Shown: positions 26,246 to 38,814 of the stretch, one piece after another
How positions within the stretch are numbered: the first letter of the stretch is position 1
Layout: every line of letters starts with the position of its first letter
Notes under the pieces: generated by a model
What the model saw: only the letters and a program-made list of their open reading frames with translations
What the model was told of the DNA's origin: nothing
Databases searched by the model: none
Position numbers and translations under genes: made by a program
Assembly: GCA_013396655.1 (NCBI GenBank)
Contig: WBMV01003343.1
Coordinates: 504,280 to 568,279, forward strand
Source: Campylorhamphus procurvoides
Lineage: Eukaryota; Chordata; Aves; Passeriformes; Dendrocolaptidae
DNA length: 64,000 bases
Direction: 5' to 3'

Positions 26246-28850
26246 AAAATCACAGCTGTCCACACTGATTAAAAAAAAATACAGCCAGAAGTACTATTGT
26301 GAAGGTTATTCATTACAATTTTACATTTGTTCCAAAAGTCCAATTTCTGATGACTATTTTCATAGTGTGACCTTTGACAGACTAAAAACCTCTGATTTGT
26401 AGCACCACAACACAGTTTGCTAGAAGGAGCTCCTGTAGGAAAGTTAAGGAATAAAACTGCCCCCTGGCCCCTTTTGGTTTTGGTGACATGCTCTCCACAA
26501 AACTTATTAGCCCCTTTGCATTCAAAACACACAAAAAATTTCAACTATTGGGATGTGTAGCTGAAACACACTCTTCCTTCAGCTTCTAATAACTGTAATT
26601 TAGATTCCTGTCAAGGGACATGTGAACATACAGGCATGTGACAAAAGCTTCCTCAACATCCTAGCATGGTTTTGTCATTCTTCCAGAAGTCGGAGACAAG
26701 AGCTACACAAACATACAAAAATCTAGAGCTCCTCTGATTCAGTTTACACATTAAGGCTACAGCACTCATCCCCTTAATATTGTCTGGACCTGCAGTAAGA
26801 AGAGTAGTTTCTCCTCCTTCCAACTGTCTTGCTCCTTTCTTCCATCACACCAAATTTATATTTGATTTTTTAACATGGCTCAGAAACCAAAGAAGAGACT
26901 TAACACATGAATTCCTAAGACATGCCGTTAAGCCTCTAAAGAAAAATACCAAAAAGATAAAAATCTAAAGATTGAAAATTCTGAGAAAAAAACCCCATCA
27001 TCATTCTCTGTTTTGGTGCAATGTTGTCAATGAATGAGATGATGTCAAGTACTTCCCAAATCCACTGTGGCATTTGCAGTCTGTTTTGATCCTAAAAAGG
27101 TTTCACTGGCTCAAAGAACATTTTCAGTTTAAGATTGTCTCTGACATTACTGCTACAGCTGCACATCTGAGTGAATTTCCAGGTACCCCCTTTGTCATAA
27201 ATCAGGGCATACCCTGGTTTTCTAGAGACAGTACTATACTATGAACAGGTATATTAAAAATAGAGCTTGCCTGCACTTAGAGGACAAGCAGTCATCCAGG
27301 ATGTCAGAACCAGCACAGGTGGGAGCAGCATCAAACAGCAGTATCTCCTCAGAACACAGTTTAGAAACTAAACATGCATTACTTCATAGTAAAGAAACAC
27401 CTCTGAGCACTTAACTGGTGTGCTATCCATCTTATGTTTAAATAAGTGACCAACTATGTTCTCATAGAACTTTTAGATAGTAAAAAAGGAATCATCTATA
27501 TGCAAAAGTGAAAAATAGTGATTTCTTTCACAGAAGTTCTAACATCTTCCTCCTATAAATCATTTTCTGTCTATCTTGCAATTTTTGTTTAATTCCAGTG
27601 GCATGCAGACATAAGAAAAGGAAAAGGTCAAATCAGTTCAGAAGGTGGGGGTTCTGGGTGGAGCGTTTTGTACATCTCAAACTTTTCAATCTTGCCTTTA
27701 GCCTGGTTTGGGTCCAAAGACAGCTCTTCTTTCATTGACCCACAAACCTTTCCTGGAGAAAGAAGGCTATGTTCCACATTGGCTGCTTGGTTTTTTACTA
27801 CAAGCTTCAAAGTTGCTGACAGAGTTACTCCTACCCTTCATGGTGCATAATGGTGCATAAGGAAAGGATTGATTTCCTTATTATTTCTTAGGTGTCTCTA
27901 ATGGGATAGGGTTGAACTGATGGCTCATCTGTCTTTGTGAGGTACTGAACTATTCCAAATATTGTTGGTTATCTTGTCTACAAACCTACATTTTCAGAAG
28001 AGATTCTGAAAATTAAAACATTACTTCCCAAAACAACTTCTAAACTTGTGTGTCATTCTGTGCTACCACACTACACCACAGCAAAATTTAGTGTTGGAGT
28101 TTTCCGGAAGCTTGCCTGCCTTCTTCCTATTCACAGAAACTGGGAAGCAAAATGAAAGATGAACCTAAGAGAGCAGTACCACTGAGGAAAGGTTCAAGCT
28201 TTTCTCATCTTTCAGTGCTCTATCAATGTTCAGAACAGCCCATACTGCCAGCATTACCCCCTTGCAAGGCAGGCTGACAAAGCTGAGACTTCTTTTCTGC
28301 CTAAGCATCACCTTATGGAGTATGTATAGACTTGCTCTTTCATGTAGAGAAAATCCCCACAATCACAAAATAATATGTTCCTCAACTACAGGAAGTTTCA
28401 GACATCAGTGAATCCAGTGGTGTTCTTCACAGTATGCCTAAACAGGATCCAAATTGTTGCTGTTTCCCTGCTGCACTCAAAGTCATTGTCACAGCTGCAG
28501 CATTAAATAGCCTCAGGGCCTGTAAAATCCCAGTAATGTTTTAGGTTTGAGCCAATAGTTTGAGGTCAGGGAGGTTTGCTGTCAGGGTGCCAGGGTTCTC
28601 TTGGGAAAAAAAAAAAAGACTAAAGAAGAGGTGCCAAAGGCTTGGAGAACAAATATGAAGTCAAGATTAGCTCACTGTGAGCAGAAGGAAGAGAAGAACT
28701 GGTGGAGAAAGAAATAAAAAAGAAACACCACTAAGATTGCTCAATTTGGAGGACTGGACCTCAAGTAAACCATAATACAGGAGCTTTGTGACCTAGATCC
28801 TACAGTATCACATGAAGGGAGATTTTCTCAAGCCCTTTGTGTTTGATTAG
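26246..28850. other. Unique DNA, no gene seen
   Basis: No repeat family recognised. A minus-strand frame at 27628-27840 runs about 70 codons with a mixed, fairly hydrophilic composition (ending in a proline-rich stretch before its stop), but it begins without an ATG and matches nothing I know. A 10-bp tandem repeat (ATGGTGCATA) sits at 27839-27858. Confidence 0.5.
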
Positions 28851-29700
28851 TCTCTCAGAGCCCCACGAAAGCCGAGATATCTTGTGGCTATCCAGTCTGC
28901 CAGTGTCCCGTTATGGGGACCCTTCACTGAGCAGTCCTCTGCATCAGAGCACAGTCTGACTGACTTGTTCAGGGACACACACCAACACCATTCTCATCTC
29001 CACAGTCAAATATGTTACTTCTTGTTGGCAACAGCTAGCACCCTTAAAGGACTCACACTAACAGTTTAAAGAGAGAATAATAATCTTTGTTACTATAAGA
29101 GAAAATTGTGATAAGTTAAAGTTTGAGGATTGCTAGTGATACTATCTGGCTACAAGAAAACCCCACATTCAAACCAATATACTAGCAAGGTCTCATACAT
29201 AACAAAAGCTAGCTGAAGTTAATCATTCAGTATACACAGAGTATGGTTCTTCCCTGTGGGGCAGAAGACAGTTTCAGCCCACTTCAACTGATCCCAGAAA
29301 TTACAAAGGAGTCTTCCCTAACTTCTCCCAATTTTTAACCTACTTTTATACTATTTTTACATTTTGATGAAGCTTGATTGTCTCTGGTCATACATCATGT
29401 TTGGGAGGGGTGGTTGTACCTTGGAGATGGGTGTCAGTATTACATCTGAGGTAACCTTTGGGGCTGGAGCTGTGTGTTAGTATTACAGCTGAGGTAACCT
29501 TTGGGATGGAGATGTGTATTTGTGACCTTGCCATAGTTCTTTCTTCACAAGAAATCTTTTTTTTTCTCCCTTGTTTTCCAGTTGCTATGGGGCCTGTGAA
29601 CCATAAGGTACCACTGAGCTCTCCATCTTGCAAGGATTTCAACAGAGCCTGGCTGTGGTGTTTTCACTCAGCTCTACCCTCCGTTTAGTCCCCCTTAACA
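28850..29700 (-). mobile_element. Possible LTR-derived tract, minus strand
   Basis: This tract is richer in GC than its flanks, contains long C-rich and T-rich patches, and its wording around 29320-29420 recalls an avian LTR in antisense orientation. It carries a 43-bp minisatellite (29416-29520), a kind of repeat often found in LTR U3 regions. I could not place TG...CA ends, a clear TATA box or an AATAAA. It could equally be unique DNA with a minisatellite. Confidence 0.35.
29416..29520. repeat. 43-bp minisatellite, about 2.4 copies
   Basis: The word GTATTACATCTGAGGTAACC starting at 29437 recurs at 29480 with one change (ATCTG to AGCTG). The flanking GGAGATGGGTGT and GGAGCTGTGTGT pieces repeat at the same 43-base spacing, and a partial third copy begins TTTGGGATGGAGATGTGTAT. 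The period is not a multiple of three. Confidence 0.85.
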
Positions 29701-31959
29701 CATATTGTGTGTGGGAAGTTGGGCATGCTGATTGCATTCCATCCTGGGAATAACAACTGTGTTTCACCCTATAATTTCTATTGTGTTTGTCTTCTGTTAG
29801 AATGCAAATATAACTCCACAATGTTCTCTAATTTTACTCCGGTAAAATTATATCCAGTAATATTATATAATCCTCCAAGGGATAAGAGGGATAAGGAAAA
29901 CAAAACACTGCAACAAGACCATGCTGTTTTTACACACACTGCAGTAGTTGTGGGGGAGAGAAAAGCTGGTAAAATATGAGAAAGGATAATTTTTCCTATG
30001 TGCTTCCCCTTCCTCTTAACACTACAGAGAGTGCCTTCCTTCCCTGCCTTCATCCTGTCAAACTTCCAGATAGGTATCAGTTCTGGCATCACTTATTTGT
30101 AGCAGCTTCCAATTTAAAGGGTCAAAAGCTCTGAAATAAGAAGCATAAGTACAAAATGTGTCCTTCCTAAGTGTACACCTTGGAGATGCACAAGATTATA
30201 TATGATGATATTAAGCTGAAAAACAAGTTGGAAGTACTCACATTCATGTGTGGCATTTTTTCTGTAAACGATTTCATAGTCTCTAGCATTCCATTCATGC
30301 TTCACCATCTTGAAAAAAGATAAACAAAGTTCCTATTTATTAAAAGAGACAAAACCCCTAAATAACAGTCTCTTCGTGTATAAGCCACGACCTCCAGATT
30401 CTAACGAAGAAAATACTGAGAATCATTAAGAGTGTTTTTGCAAACCTTTCCCCCACAACCACTTCATATTTGATGGTATAAATTGAGTCATAGTTCAAGG
30501 TGTCAATCAGTTTTTATACCCTATCAGTGATTCCAAGTCTTTTACTTCTGACACTGCCTGAAGAAAGCACTTAGCTGAAGCAGTAAGTAGGAAGATTCAT
30601 ATTTAGTGAACCTTGATTCAGCTCTAACATTTCAAGGATTCATACCCTACCCAGAGCCTCTCACCTGTACCACTGCTGTATTCAAAACCATTTTCACCTC
30701 TGCTGTTTCTGATTCGGCAGAGTTGAACTGTTAGTTCTGTTACACATCGTATGTGTTAGCATGGAAAATATTTTGCCACAGCTACCAGATAATTGTTGCT
30801 GTAGTTACTCACTCGGAGAGCATCATCAAAAGTTGTGATTAATGAATCCTCTATACTGCAGTCATTCAGAGATTTGGAGTATTTTGTTTTTGTCCTCAAA
30901 TGAACCAGGCTTCTATTCTAAATATACCATACTTATTTCAGAAAATAAGGACTATGAAAACTGCAGAATTTTAAGTTTCTTGCATTGGTGGGAGACATTT
31001 AGCTTGGTATGGACATCAAGTAAAGGGCTGGATATTGCACCTATAACATGAGCCCAAGAATCTGCTCATTGTTGCCAAATCAGTGAATTAGTAGCAGGCA
31101 TCAGGAGCAAGTTCAGATGCTTAAAGATGAATAAACTACAAACCCTAGGCTGGCCAAACAATTGATGAGGGACAGTAGAAGCTCTATAAGTTCATTTCAA
31201 TGAAGATTTTCAGAGGAATTTGGACAGCTGGAGTTTTCCATGGACTATTTCACAAGAACCTTAAAATTAATATAGTGGATTTTTTTCAAGATAAAATGGC
31301 ACGTTACTAATCATACATTTAAATTGCTATTATAATTTTATTTCTTTACTTGTATTCAAAATACTTTGTTGACAAATAAACATCCACTTCTTGAGCAGCA
31401 TAAAGAAAAATATATTAATCACAGAAAGAGATCATCATTTATATTATAATTATCCCTATTAAAATACTGATCAATGATAGCTATCATAGCAAAACAATTT
31501 CCAAACACTTGGATGGCTACAAGAAAGCATTACGGGAACTTGCTGCCAAACAGACTCAACACCTGAAATTTCTGTGATTCACTGACTATTTTAATCATGT
31601 TTCTTCTTCTACTCATGCAACTGGCTAAGATAATTGTATGGCATTAATATAGCACAAATCAAGAGGTTTCTAGACGTCACTGTTCTCTATATTTCCTGTC
31701 AGAAGCATCTGAATTACAGTTCCTTAACACGAGTTTTGCTTTTTTCTAAATACGTTAATCCAAAAGTACTTTGGTTGTCAAAAATAACCAGTATTCGAAG
31801 GCAAATCTTTTCCCCACCATTGTGCATGCCAGTCAATATATCAGTTTTGATGGAATGTCACATTTTCCCCTCTCTCTCACACTGATTTTTTTTTCCTGCC
31901 TGTAAAGGCTTTGGACACCACCATCTTTCTAACTTCTTTTTTCCTTCTTTTCACATCAG
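29701..31959. other. Unique AT-rich DNA, no gene seen
   Basis: No recognised repeat or exon. Overlapping open frames on both strands at 29707-30092 (up to 104 codons) are mutually exclusive and show no motif. Confidence 0.5.
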
Positions 31960-32213
31960 TGGATCGTGGTATACTTTCCCAGCATATCCTTCAGAGCCAG
32001 CCTAGCCCTTTGCATATTCCTGAAAAGCAGATGGTTGATGTTTTTTCTAATCTTGTTTCAAAGTCATCATACAGTCAAAATAATAGCAGCCCTGATTCCC
32101 TGCCAAATGAAGGTCATAGAAGAGCTCCTGTTAGATTCAGTAATCATCAATACTTTTCTTTTTCTGTACTCCTGAAATTTCTCAAGAAGTCTGAAATTCA
32201 TAATGCACTCTAA
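31960..32213 (+). other. Candidate terminal exon (open frame behind a splice acceptor)
   Basis: A good 3' splice site precedes this stretch: a T/C-rich tract at 31924-31953 followed by CAG at 31957-31959. Reading from there in phase 2, about 84 codons stay open to a TAA at 32211-32213. The predicted peptide is rich in serine, asparagine and glutamine (a KSSYSQNNSSPDS-like centre) with a hydrophobic patch near its end (YFSFSVLLKFL). That composition is more protein-like than the other open frames here, but I do not recognise the protein and see no AATAAA close downstream. A second plus frame is also open across much of the same interval (31966-32175), which lowers the weight of the evidence. 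It could be a real last exon, an alternative exon, a decayed exon or chance. Confidence 0.2.
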
Positions 32214-33558
32214 AGTGGGGGTTTTTCTTCCCTTTCTCCCCACTTGCATTTTTTGTCACTGAAAATAACAGTACAAGATGTAGATTAGTGACCTGAGTTT
32301 AGGACTAGCTGGTCCAAGGCCATCTGCCTTTAATTAGTAAGCATATAAAAGGCTGGTTTATGCTTGCTTTCATTAGTGCTACTAATCAGGGATAACGCTG
32401 CTCATTGCTGTGAAGAGAATTCCTGATATGAACAGTTTCTGAGTAGAGATTGAGCAGATAAGACATTATCCAAAGCTCTATCAATGTGTGGATACATGCT
32501 GTCTTTTGAGGAATAAATACATGATGTTGATTAGCTAAAATGAAGATATTTAATGCTCTGTTTTCTAGAGACAGAAACCAACTTAAGTCACAATGACTGA
32601 ATGAAGATTTTGTAACCCAAATAACATAAACACCTCCATCAACATTTCTGTGGACTGAATAGCAGTACATTTCAGGTTTGAAAAATGTATATGTGCGTTG
32701 TGTTCTTCTCAATTGAGTGTTATTAGCAGAAGATATCTCTAATAAAAGTAAACAACAGCTTGTCAGAAGAATGTTGAGTTTGCAAATGAACTTGTAAATC
32801 AAAGTCTACAGTAAAGCTGCCTTTTTATAGATTCATTGTGCTCCTTTTCCTGAGATTTACAAGGTTAACCTAAAAGTGACATGTTGACAGCAGCATTTTA
32901 ATCTGACACTGACACATTGACATGTGGCAATGAGGATAAACCTGATGCTGCAGTCAGCCTATATGTTAAGAACTGAGTGACTTTCCCATGAGAAGGTAGA
33001 GTTGTCTGGTGGTTTTGTTTCCAAAAAGTGAGTCTGAACATTGCACACGTACAGCCAGAAAGGAAAAGACTTATGGTCAATGTGAAAAAAAATACAGTCC
33101 TCCATAATGGTTTCTTTGTTTGTTTTGGAAAAAATTCCAAGTGGAAACTGCAAATATCTGATGTTGGCCACTAACTGTCAAACACGGGCCCTGGAACGAG
33201 TGATACTAGCATCTATATGTGTCTGCATGCATAGGTGGTCACATTATTCGAGAGTGTACTTTATAACAGATTCTGTTTGGTAGAAGGAAATATAAGGACT
33301 TTTTCCAAATGAATATGATTTAAAACTCTGATGGTACCATTCAACCCGACTGGCTACTCTAACAAGCATCCAGATTTATGTAAAACTGACTCCATCCTTC
33401 CCTTAATATCCTAGTCAATTAGGAAGAAGTTCTATCTGCTGTTCTCTTCCCCTGACTTCTCTTTTAACTTAGTTTTACATCAGCTGCAGCCTTGAAACAA
33501 GCTATAACTGGACTGTCTGTCCCTCTACAAGGGAGAAGCATGGACCTAAACTGTATGT

Positions 33559-33595
33559 CATATATATCTATATATATATATATACATACATAGAT
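33559..33595. repeat. TA-rich microsatellite
   Basis: Interrupted TA/CATA dinucleotide and tetranucleotide repeats, with a C every few units. Confidence 0.85.
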
Positions 33596-34603
33596 ACACA
33601 TTTGTTTTGAGTGCTTCTGTGCTTATGCATTCAGTGAGAAAATGTCTCTTTTAGATGATACTCCTTCAGAAAACTGAATCATATCACTAGAAATATGATT
33701 TAATGTACTCTGAGGAACTTTCTCACAATAACATACTTTTACCTATGCCAAGATGGAGTGCTGGTTTATTCAGCAGGCGTTATGTATGCACCTGCAAAGG
33801 AAAGTCAACAGCACACATTTTTACATCTGTAAATTTTTAGTCTAAGCTGATTTAATTAGGAATCATTTTTCTTCACTGAATCCTTTCTAACAAGCAATTT
33901 GAGACTTAAAGTGTGTTTATTTTTGAAATGTCATAAACTCTCTAAAAATGGTTAAGAGAAATCATTTCCACACATTTATATTTAGGGTCATATGTGAAGT
34001 GGCAAGTAAAATGTTACAAAATAAACTTACCTAAAGGCACAGAGATAAATCAGCCACCCTTATACCTACTGTCATAGCAAAAGTGCTAAAAGAGAACACG
34101 AAAGCAGGAACAGCTTTCTGAGAAGAGGAATTGGAAATTTCTTTCTCTTTCTTCTCTTTTCAGACCCTTCAGTACTGGAATTCTACGATGTAAGAGAGGA
34201 TGAGTTGGAGAATGGAACTTACATGTTGACAAACTGACCTAAGTATAAATACTGTGTTTAAAACAATCTGCAGAGATTTTACTAAGTGTAGCTGCTCTAT
34301 TGGGAAGGCAGAGGAAGCTGTAATTTGCACTGATTTAGAATCCCTCTGGCCTCCCAGGCTGCATTACTCATCTTCAAATATGACTCAAAGTCTCTGCAGA
34401 GTAGCAACATGATTCAGACAATTTTCAGAAGTTCCTAAAAAGGGTAAAATTAAGACTGCAAATCAAAGAGGTAAGAAGAAGGGAAAGAAAAAAAAAGACC
34501 AAAACAAGACACACCATTGCACTCATTTCTCCTGTGGAGAAGGAAAAAGAAAACTCCATTACAGATTGGTCATATTGCTTAACACAACACCAAGAGATTC
34601 TCC

Positions 34604-34626
34604 AAATAAATAAATAAATAAATAAA
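34604..34626. repeat. (AAAT)n microsatellite
   Basis: About five and a half uninterrupted AAAT units ending in AAAG. Confidence 0.9.
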
Positions 34627-36379
34627 GTGACAAGAGTGTTGTGAAAACCTGAACAAAAGAACAACAGATCAGAAATGTACTGTAAGCTAATACTGCCATC
34701 TAACTCCCAGCAATTCAGTTTTTTATTTCATCAGCATAACCTTTGACTTTAACTTGCTGTACTTATCTGCATGGCAAAGAAAATTATGCTCCATATGCAT
34801 TCCCGTTGTCTTCAAAATATATATTTTTTGAACGCATGTAGAAACCTCCACCTCTGCTGAGCTACTGTGATAGTGAGATGTAACTAATGACAGAAACAGC
34901 TCTGAATAGGCAGATACCTCCAAGTTAATGAAAAACCACAAGGTATATCTATACAGCAACTTCCACCAGATACTTGCACTTTTACAAATGCACAAAATGT
35001 ATATACAAAAAATCAGTGTCATTCAGATTCTCTGTTGATGCATATAGCTGGAAGTAAGAAAAACCTAGTATTCAAATACTCTAAGAAATCATCTTCTTCT
35101 TTCGGGCTTTCTCACATTTATCCATACCCTTCCCAAATGCCTGAATAATTGGATGCAATAATCCATGAAATGGAAGTGCTGCTTCATCTCCTGGTAATAG
35201 TCCTATCCTTTTTCCAGATGGTATTTTCCCAGTCAAAGTCTGACAGAAAAATGCTCTAGAATCCTCAGCTCTGCTAGCCTTTCACAGAATATCAGGGCAT
35301 TCGCACACTTCAGTTACTTGCTACATGTTACAGAAAGCAACAAACATAAGACAGTACTCACATTAGTCCTCAGAAAATTTCCACTAATATTGAAATTTCA
35401 CATCAATACAGGTTTTCTGAGCCCCTCAGACAAATACGGTTCTCTCATGTTTTTCATCTTTTAGACTGAGTGATTAACAGAATAACAAATCCTAGGTAAA
35501 GTGTGGATCAGATTTTACTAGTGAATCAGGCTGTGAATTACTTAAAAAGGCTGTATCCTTCTTCCATTTTCTGTGCCTTGTCCATGGAGACATTAAGGTC
35601 TGTGGAGAGAGAAGCAATCTCTCACTGTAAGACACCACACTGTTCTCACCACAATCAAATTGGTGAGCCTATACAGACCTATAATGAGCAGTTAAAGAAA
35701 ATGGAATGACGACAAATACAGCATGGATTCACATCACAGCGTATTTTTAAGAATATGTTTCCTTCCCATGTTTAATATTCACTAGTAATCAATTTGCTTT
35801 CTGTTCCGTAATCATAATTCAAAAACATACTACCCTACGTATTTGTGCATCTACCCACCTATCTACCTTTGCAGACACAGTTAGGAGCATAAGTTTTTGA
35901 TCAAGGTTCTGCCTTCAAAATACAAAACACTGTTTATGGCAATCTTAGTCACATTTGAAAATCCATCCTTCTGTAAAATAAGAGAGTCTATAATTTTTTC
36001 TAGATCCAAATCAATTCAAATGTCTATATTCAAAAGCTTAAACTAAGCACAGTAGACAATTATGTCTGTGATTGCAGAACAAGGTAGAGTGAACATTAAA
36101 ATACACGGTACAATTTCCTGAAGATGCTCATGGTAGTACCCATAGACCTATTCTGTAGATGTGTTTCATGAGCATAGAAATAAAGATAGTTGTCTCATAA
36201 GAGTTTTCAGATATACAAAAACCCTTTGAAAATTTTCTAGAAGTGAAGTAAATAGGTAGGTTTAAAAAAAAAAAACCAAACTGCCTACATGTGTCTTAAT
36301 ACTTACAGAAATATTGCTTTATTAAAATTGAATAGACTATTTCAGTTTGAAGGTATCTACAATGAACTTCTAAAGCAAC

Positions 36380-36785
36380 TGCCTTACCACTTCAAGGCTG
36401 ATCAAAAGTTAGAGTATGTTGTTAAGGGTATTGTCTAAATGTCTCCTAAACACTTTCAGAGTCAGGGCACCAACCACCTCTATAGGAAGCCTGTTAACAG
36501 AGTTTGACCATCCTCTCAGCAAAGGAACCCTTCCTAAGATCGAATCTAACCTCCCCTAGCAGAGTTTGGAGCCATTCCCACACATCCTCTGACTGAGTGC
36601 TAGAAAAAGGAGCTCAGCACTTCCTTCCCCACATCCCATTCTCAGGAAGTTGTAGAGAGCAATGAGGTCACTCTTATCACAGAAGGATATCAAATTAGAT
36701 AAACAGAACTTTCCCTTTGTAAACACATGTTAATGGTGCATGATGATTGCATTACTCTCTAAATGCCTTTAAAAGTTCCTGAATC
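36380..36785 (-). mobile_element. CR1 LINE with internal deletion, minus strand
   Basis: From 36380 to about 36670 the plus strand follows the reverse complement of the CR1 3' region (ACTTCAAGGCTGATCAAAAG, CCAACCACCTCTATAGGAAG, TCTAACCTCCCCTAGCAGAG, GTTGTAGAGAGCAATGAGGT). Right after AGGTCACTCTTATC it jumps to wording that belongs far upstream in CR1, the reverse-transcriptase region (CACAGAAGGATATCAAATTA, CTTTGTAAACACATGTTAAT). In the copy at 24.9-26.2 kb the matching words (AATAAGGCCTCCCC and AAAAGGAGATCAGG) lie about 800 bases apart, so that much has been lost here. The 3' tail with AGAATCA is absent as well. No coding capacity remains. Confidence 0.8.
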
Positions 36786-38018
36786 ATCCAGGTAAGCTAC
36801 ATCACAGTCTACCAGCTTTTAAACAGATGCATCTCCCTGAAGAGATAAGCAGGGATGATGATCCACTTTAACCAAAGACGTTCTTTACTGCAAGTCTTTC
36901 AAGCTGCACCTGTCAATATTCACTTGCCAGCTCTTAAAAGACTAAACCCCTCTCCTATTAAGAGGAAAATAACATCAGTAAATTAAACCAACTGAATGCA
37001 TATTTTATCTCATCTTTAGACGAGTGAAAATAAGACATCTTAAATGTTTTTCCTCTGATTAGAAAGAATTGGAAATACCAGCAGATTTAGGGAGAGCTTT
37101 CTGTTTAACACAGCCTGCACTGGGACTTCTACTGTGAAAACAGAATGCAGATATATTTCTGGTTTCTGACAGACTGCTTGCACATTTCATGAGAGTATGC
37201 TACACTTCAGGGTAGAAAGACATTCAGGTTTTCAGTGGGTTCAGTCAGAAGAATATGTAAGTAAACAAAAGATACATTCATGTGCTCCCTAACTTCCGGC
37301 TCAGCCTCAGCAAATTAAATTGATACACAGAAATCTGTATTTAATTTAGGTTGTTATCTATACCTTCTTATTAATTAATGGTCTTTTAACACCATTAATT
37401 TGTAGATTATAAAAACACGAAAATATGATCCCTGCACTCTGTCAGGATAAACAATAAAGGTGTGTTATGCTGTCTGTTTTCCCAGACAGACAACTAGACC
37501 TGTCATCCTACTAGCAGTGCTGGACATCCTTTTCTCATGTGCTGCATGGGAAACAAATAGAATACTTACCGTGGATAGGCCTGTTAATAGTATTCAGTAG
37601 CTTTGGTATATGCAAGACAAAAGGTGAATCTGCTATCATGCAGTGAGCTGGTATTAAAATAGTACTTAGAGTAATATTGGTTTTATACCTATACAAGATC
37701 AGACCCATACAGCTACTGGATATCCTATTACCAGCTCAACAAGCACACTTTAGAAGGACTTTTAGAACTTGGTTCATGCCATATCCTATATACATGGACA
37801 GCAGGATTAAAAGAAAAAAGCAATAAAAGTAGCTAAAATAGCTTAAGTATTATGATTAGTACACAGAAAACAGTTTGACATTAAGACTTGCAGTTTGGGA
37901 CAGAAGAAGAGAGGAGTGATTACGAATACAGATTCAACATCCCTGGCACTAAAAGTCTTGGGCTAAGATGGTTCACTCCAGAAAGTGACAGTAACAAGAG
38001 GAAATACCAGAGAAAGCT
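36786..38018. other. Unique AT-rich DNA, no gene seen
   Basis: Nothing recognised between the deleted CR1 and the next CR1 tail. The open frames are all very short. Confidence 0.55.
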
Positions 38019-38065
38019 GAATCATAGAATGGTTAGGATTGAAAGGGACAATATAAGCACCTGAT
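38019..38065 (-). mobile_element. CR1 LINE 3' tail scrap
   Basis: The plus strand reads GAATCATAGAATGGTTAGGA then TTGAAAGGGAC, the reverse complement of the extreme CR1 3' end. It breaks off after about 45 bases, shortly before the LTR that follows. Confidence 0.75.
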
Positions 38066-38149
38066 AAATATGAAAAAATGCTTCAAAAAATGCTTTGTTG
38101 TTGTACCTGGTTATCATATCTCTTTGAGCACCTGAAAAAGACTATGTGC

Positions 38150-38750
38150 AACATAGGCTGTAAGCAGCCAGCTTGAGGTCCATAAAAAGCAGGCAAAACC
38201 CATACTGAACCAGGAGAAGAGGGGAAAAGAGGCACCCACTCTGCAAGTCCCTCTGTCTAAGGTGACTGAAGAGGACTACCCTTCCCACCCCACTGCTCTC
38301 CTCAGCACTGCCTGCAAAGTAGCCTGCCACTGGGAGATGAGACTCTGCCAGCCTGGGGAGATCAGAAACCAGCCATGCCACATATGTGAGCTGCAGAAAC
38401 CCTGTTCCTGCTCCCCTACCATATTCCTGGGAGACGGCACCCAGTGGCTGCCTGACTGGACCAGAGTCACCCATGAATTGCAGGAACCACTGTCAAACCT
38501 CGTTCACAGTGGGATTCCAGAGACTGCATTTTAACAAGCTGTCAGACCCTCTATGGCCAGAGATAACTGTAAGTGGCAGAGAAAAAAAGAAACAGGGAAA
38601 AAAGTGCTTCTTTCCCCCTCCCTCAGCTTTTTCCAGCGTTTCTCTATTTTTCCTTTTCTTTCTCTTTCCCTCTTTTGCAGTTAATAAAGTGAAAATACCA
38701 GGTTTTGATATCAACATGTAACTTTGAGTTTTAATCTTGTTTTGGCGAAT
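38150..38750 (+). mobile_element. ERV solo LTR, plus strand
   Basis: A TATA-like CATAAAAAG at 38181-38189 and an AATAAA at 38683-38688 frame a unit of LTR layout. A pyrimidine-rich tract precedes the AATAAA, and TTGATATCAACAT follows it at 38705-38717, as in the related LTR at 2.76-3.28 kb. The 3' part continues into GTAACTTTGAGTTTTAATCT, wording I associate with a common avian LTR family. No internal retroviral genes adjoin it, so it is a solo LTR or a fragment. The left end is uncertain by roughly 50 bases, and no target-site duplication was found. Open frames over 100 codons on both strands inside it (38142-38474 minus, 38386-38721 plus) are by-products of the GC-richer sequence. Confidence 0.65.
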
Positions 38751-38814
38751 ATTCTAATCTGAAGTCCTTTCCACAATTCATAGAGAGGTCTCTTTGCTCC
38801 TCTGTGATTAAGCA

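Larger units (their letters stand above)
32214..36380. other. Unique AT-rich DNA with microsatellites, no gene seen
   Basis: No recognised transposon. It holds a TA-rich microsatellite at 33559-33595 and an AAAT repeat at 34604-34626. The longest open frame of the whole window (138 codons, minus strand, 32386-32802) lies here; it opens with TTG, not ATG, its first methionine is about 45 codons in, and no domain is visible, so it is not called a gene. Confidence 0.55.

Noticed and set aside
32386..32802. Longest open frame of the window (138 codons, minus strand) with a hydrophobic, signal-peptide-like start
   Set aside because: The frame opens with TTG two codons after a TAG, and its first ATG is about 45 codons in, past the hydrophobic stretch. 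No splice acceptor or known domain supports it.
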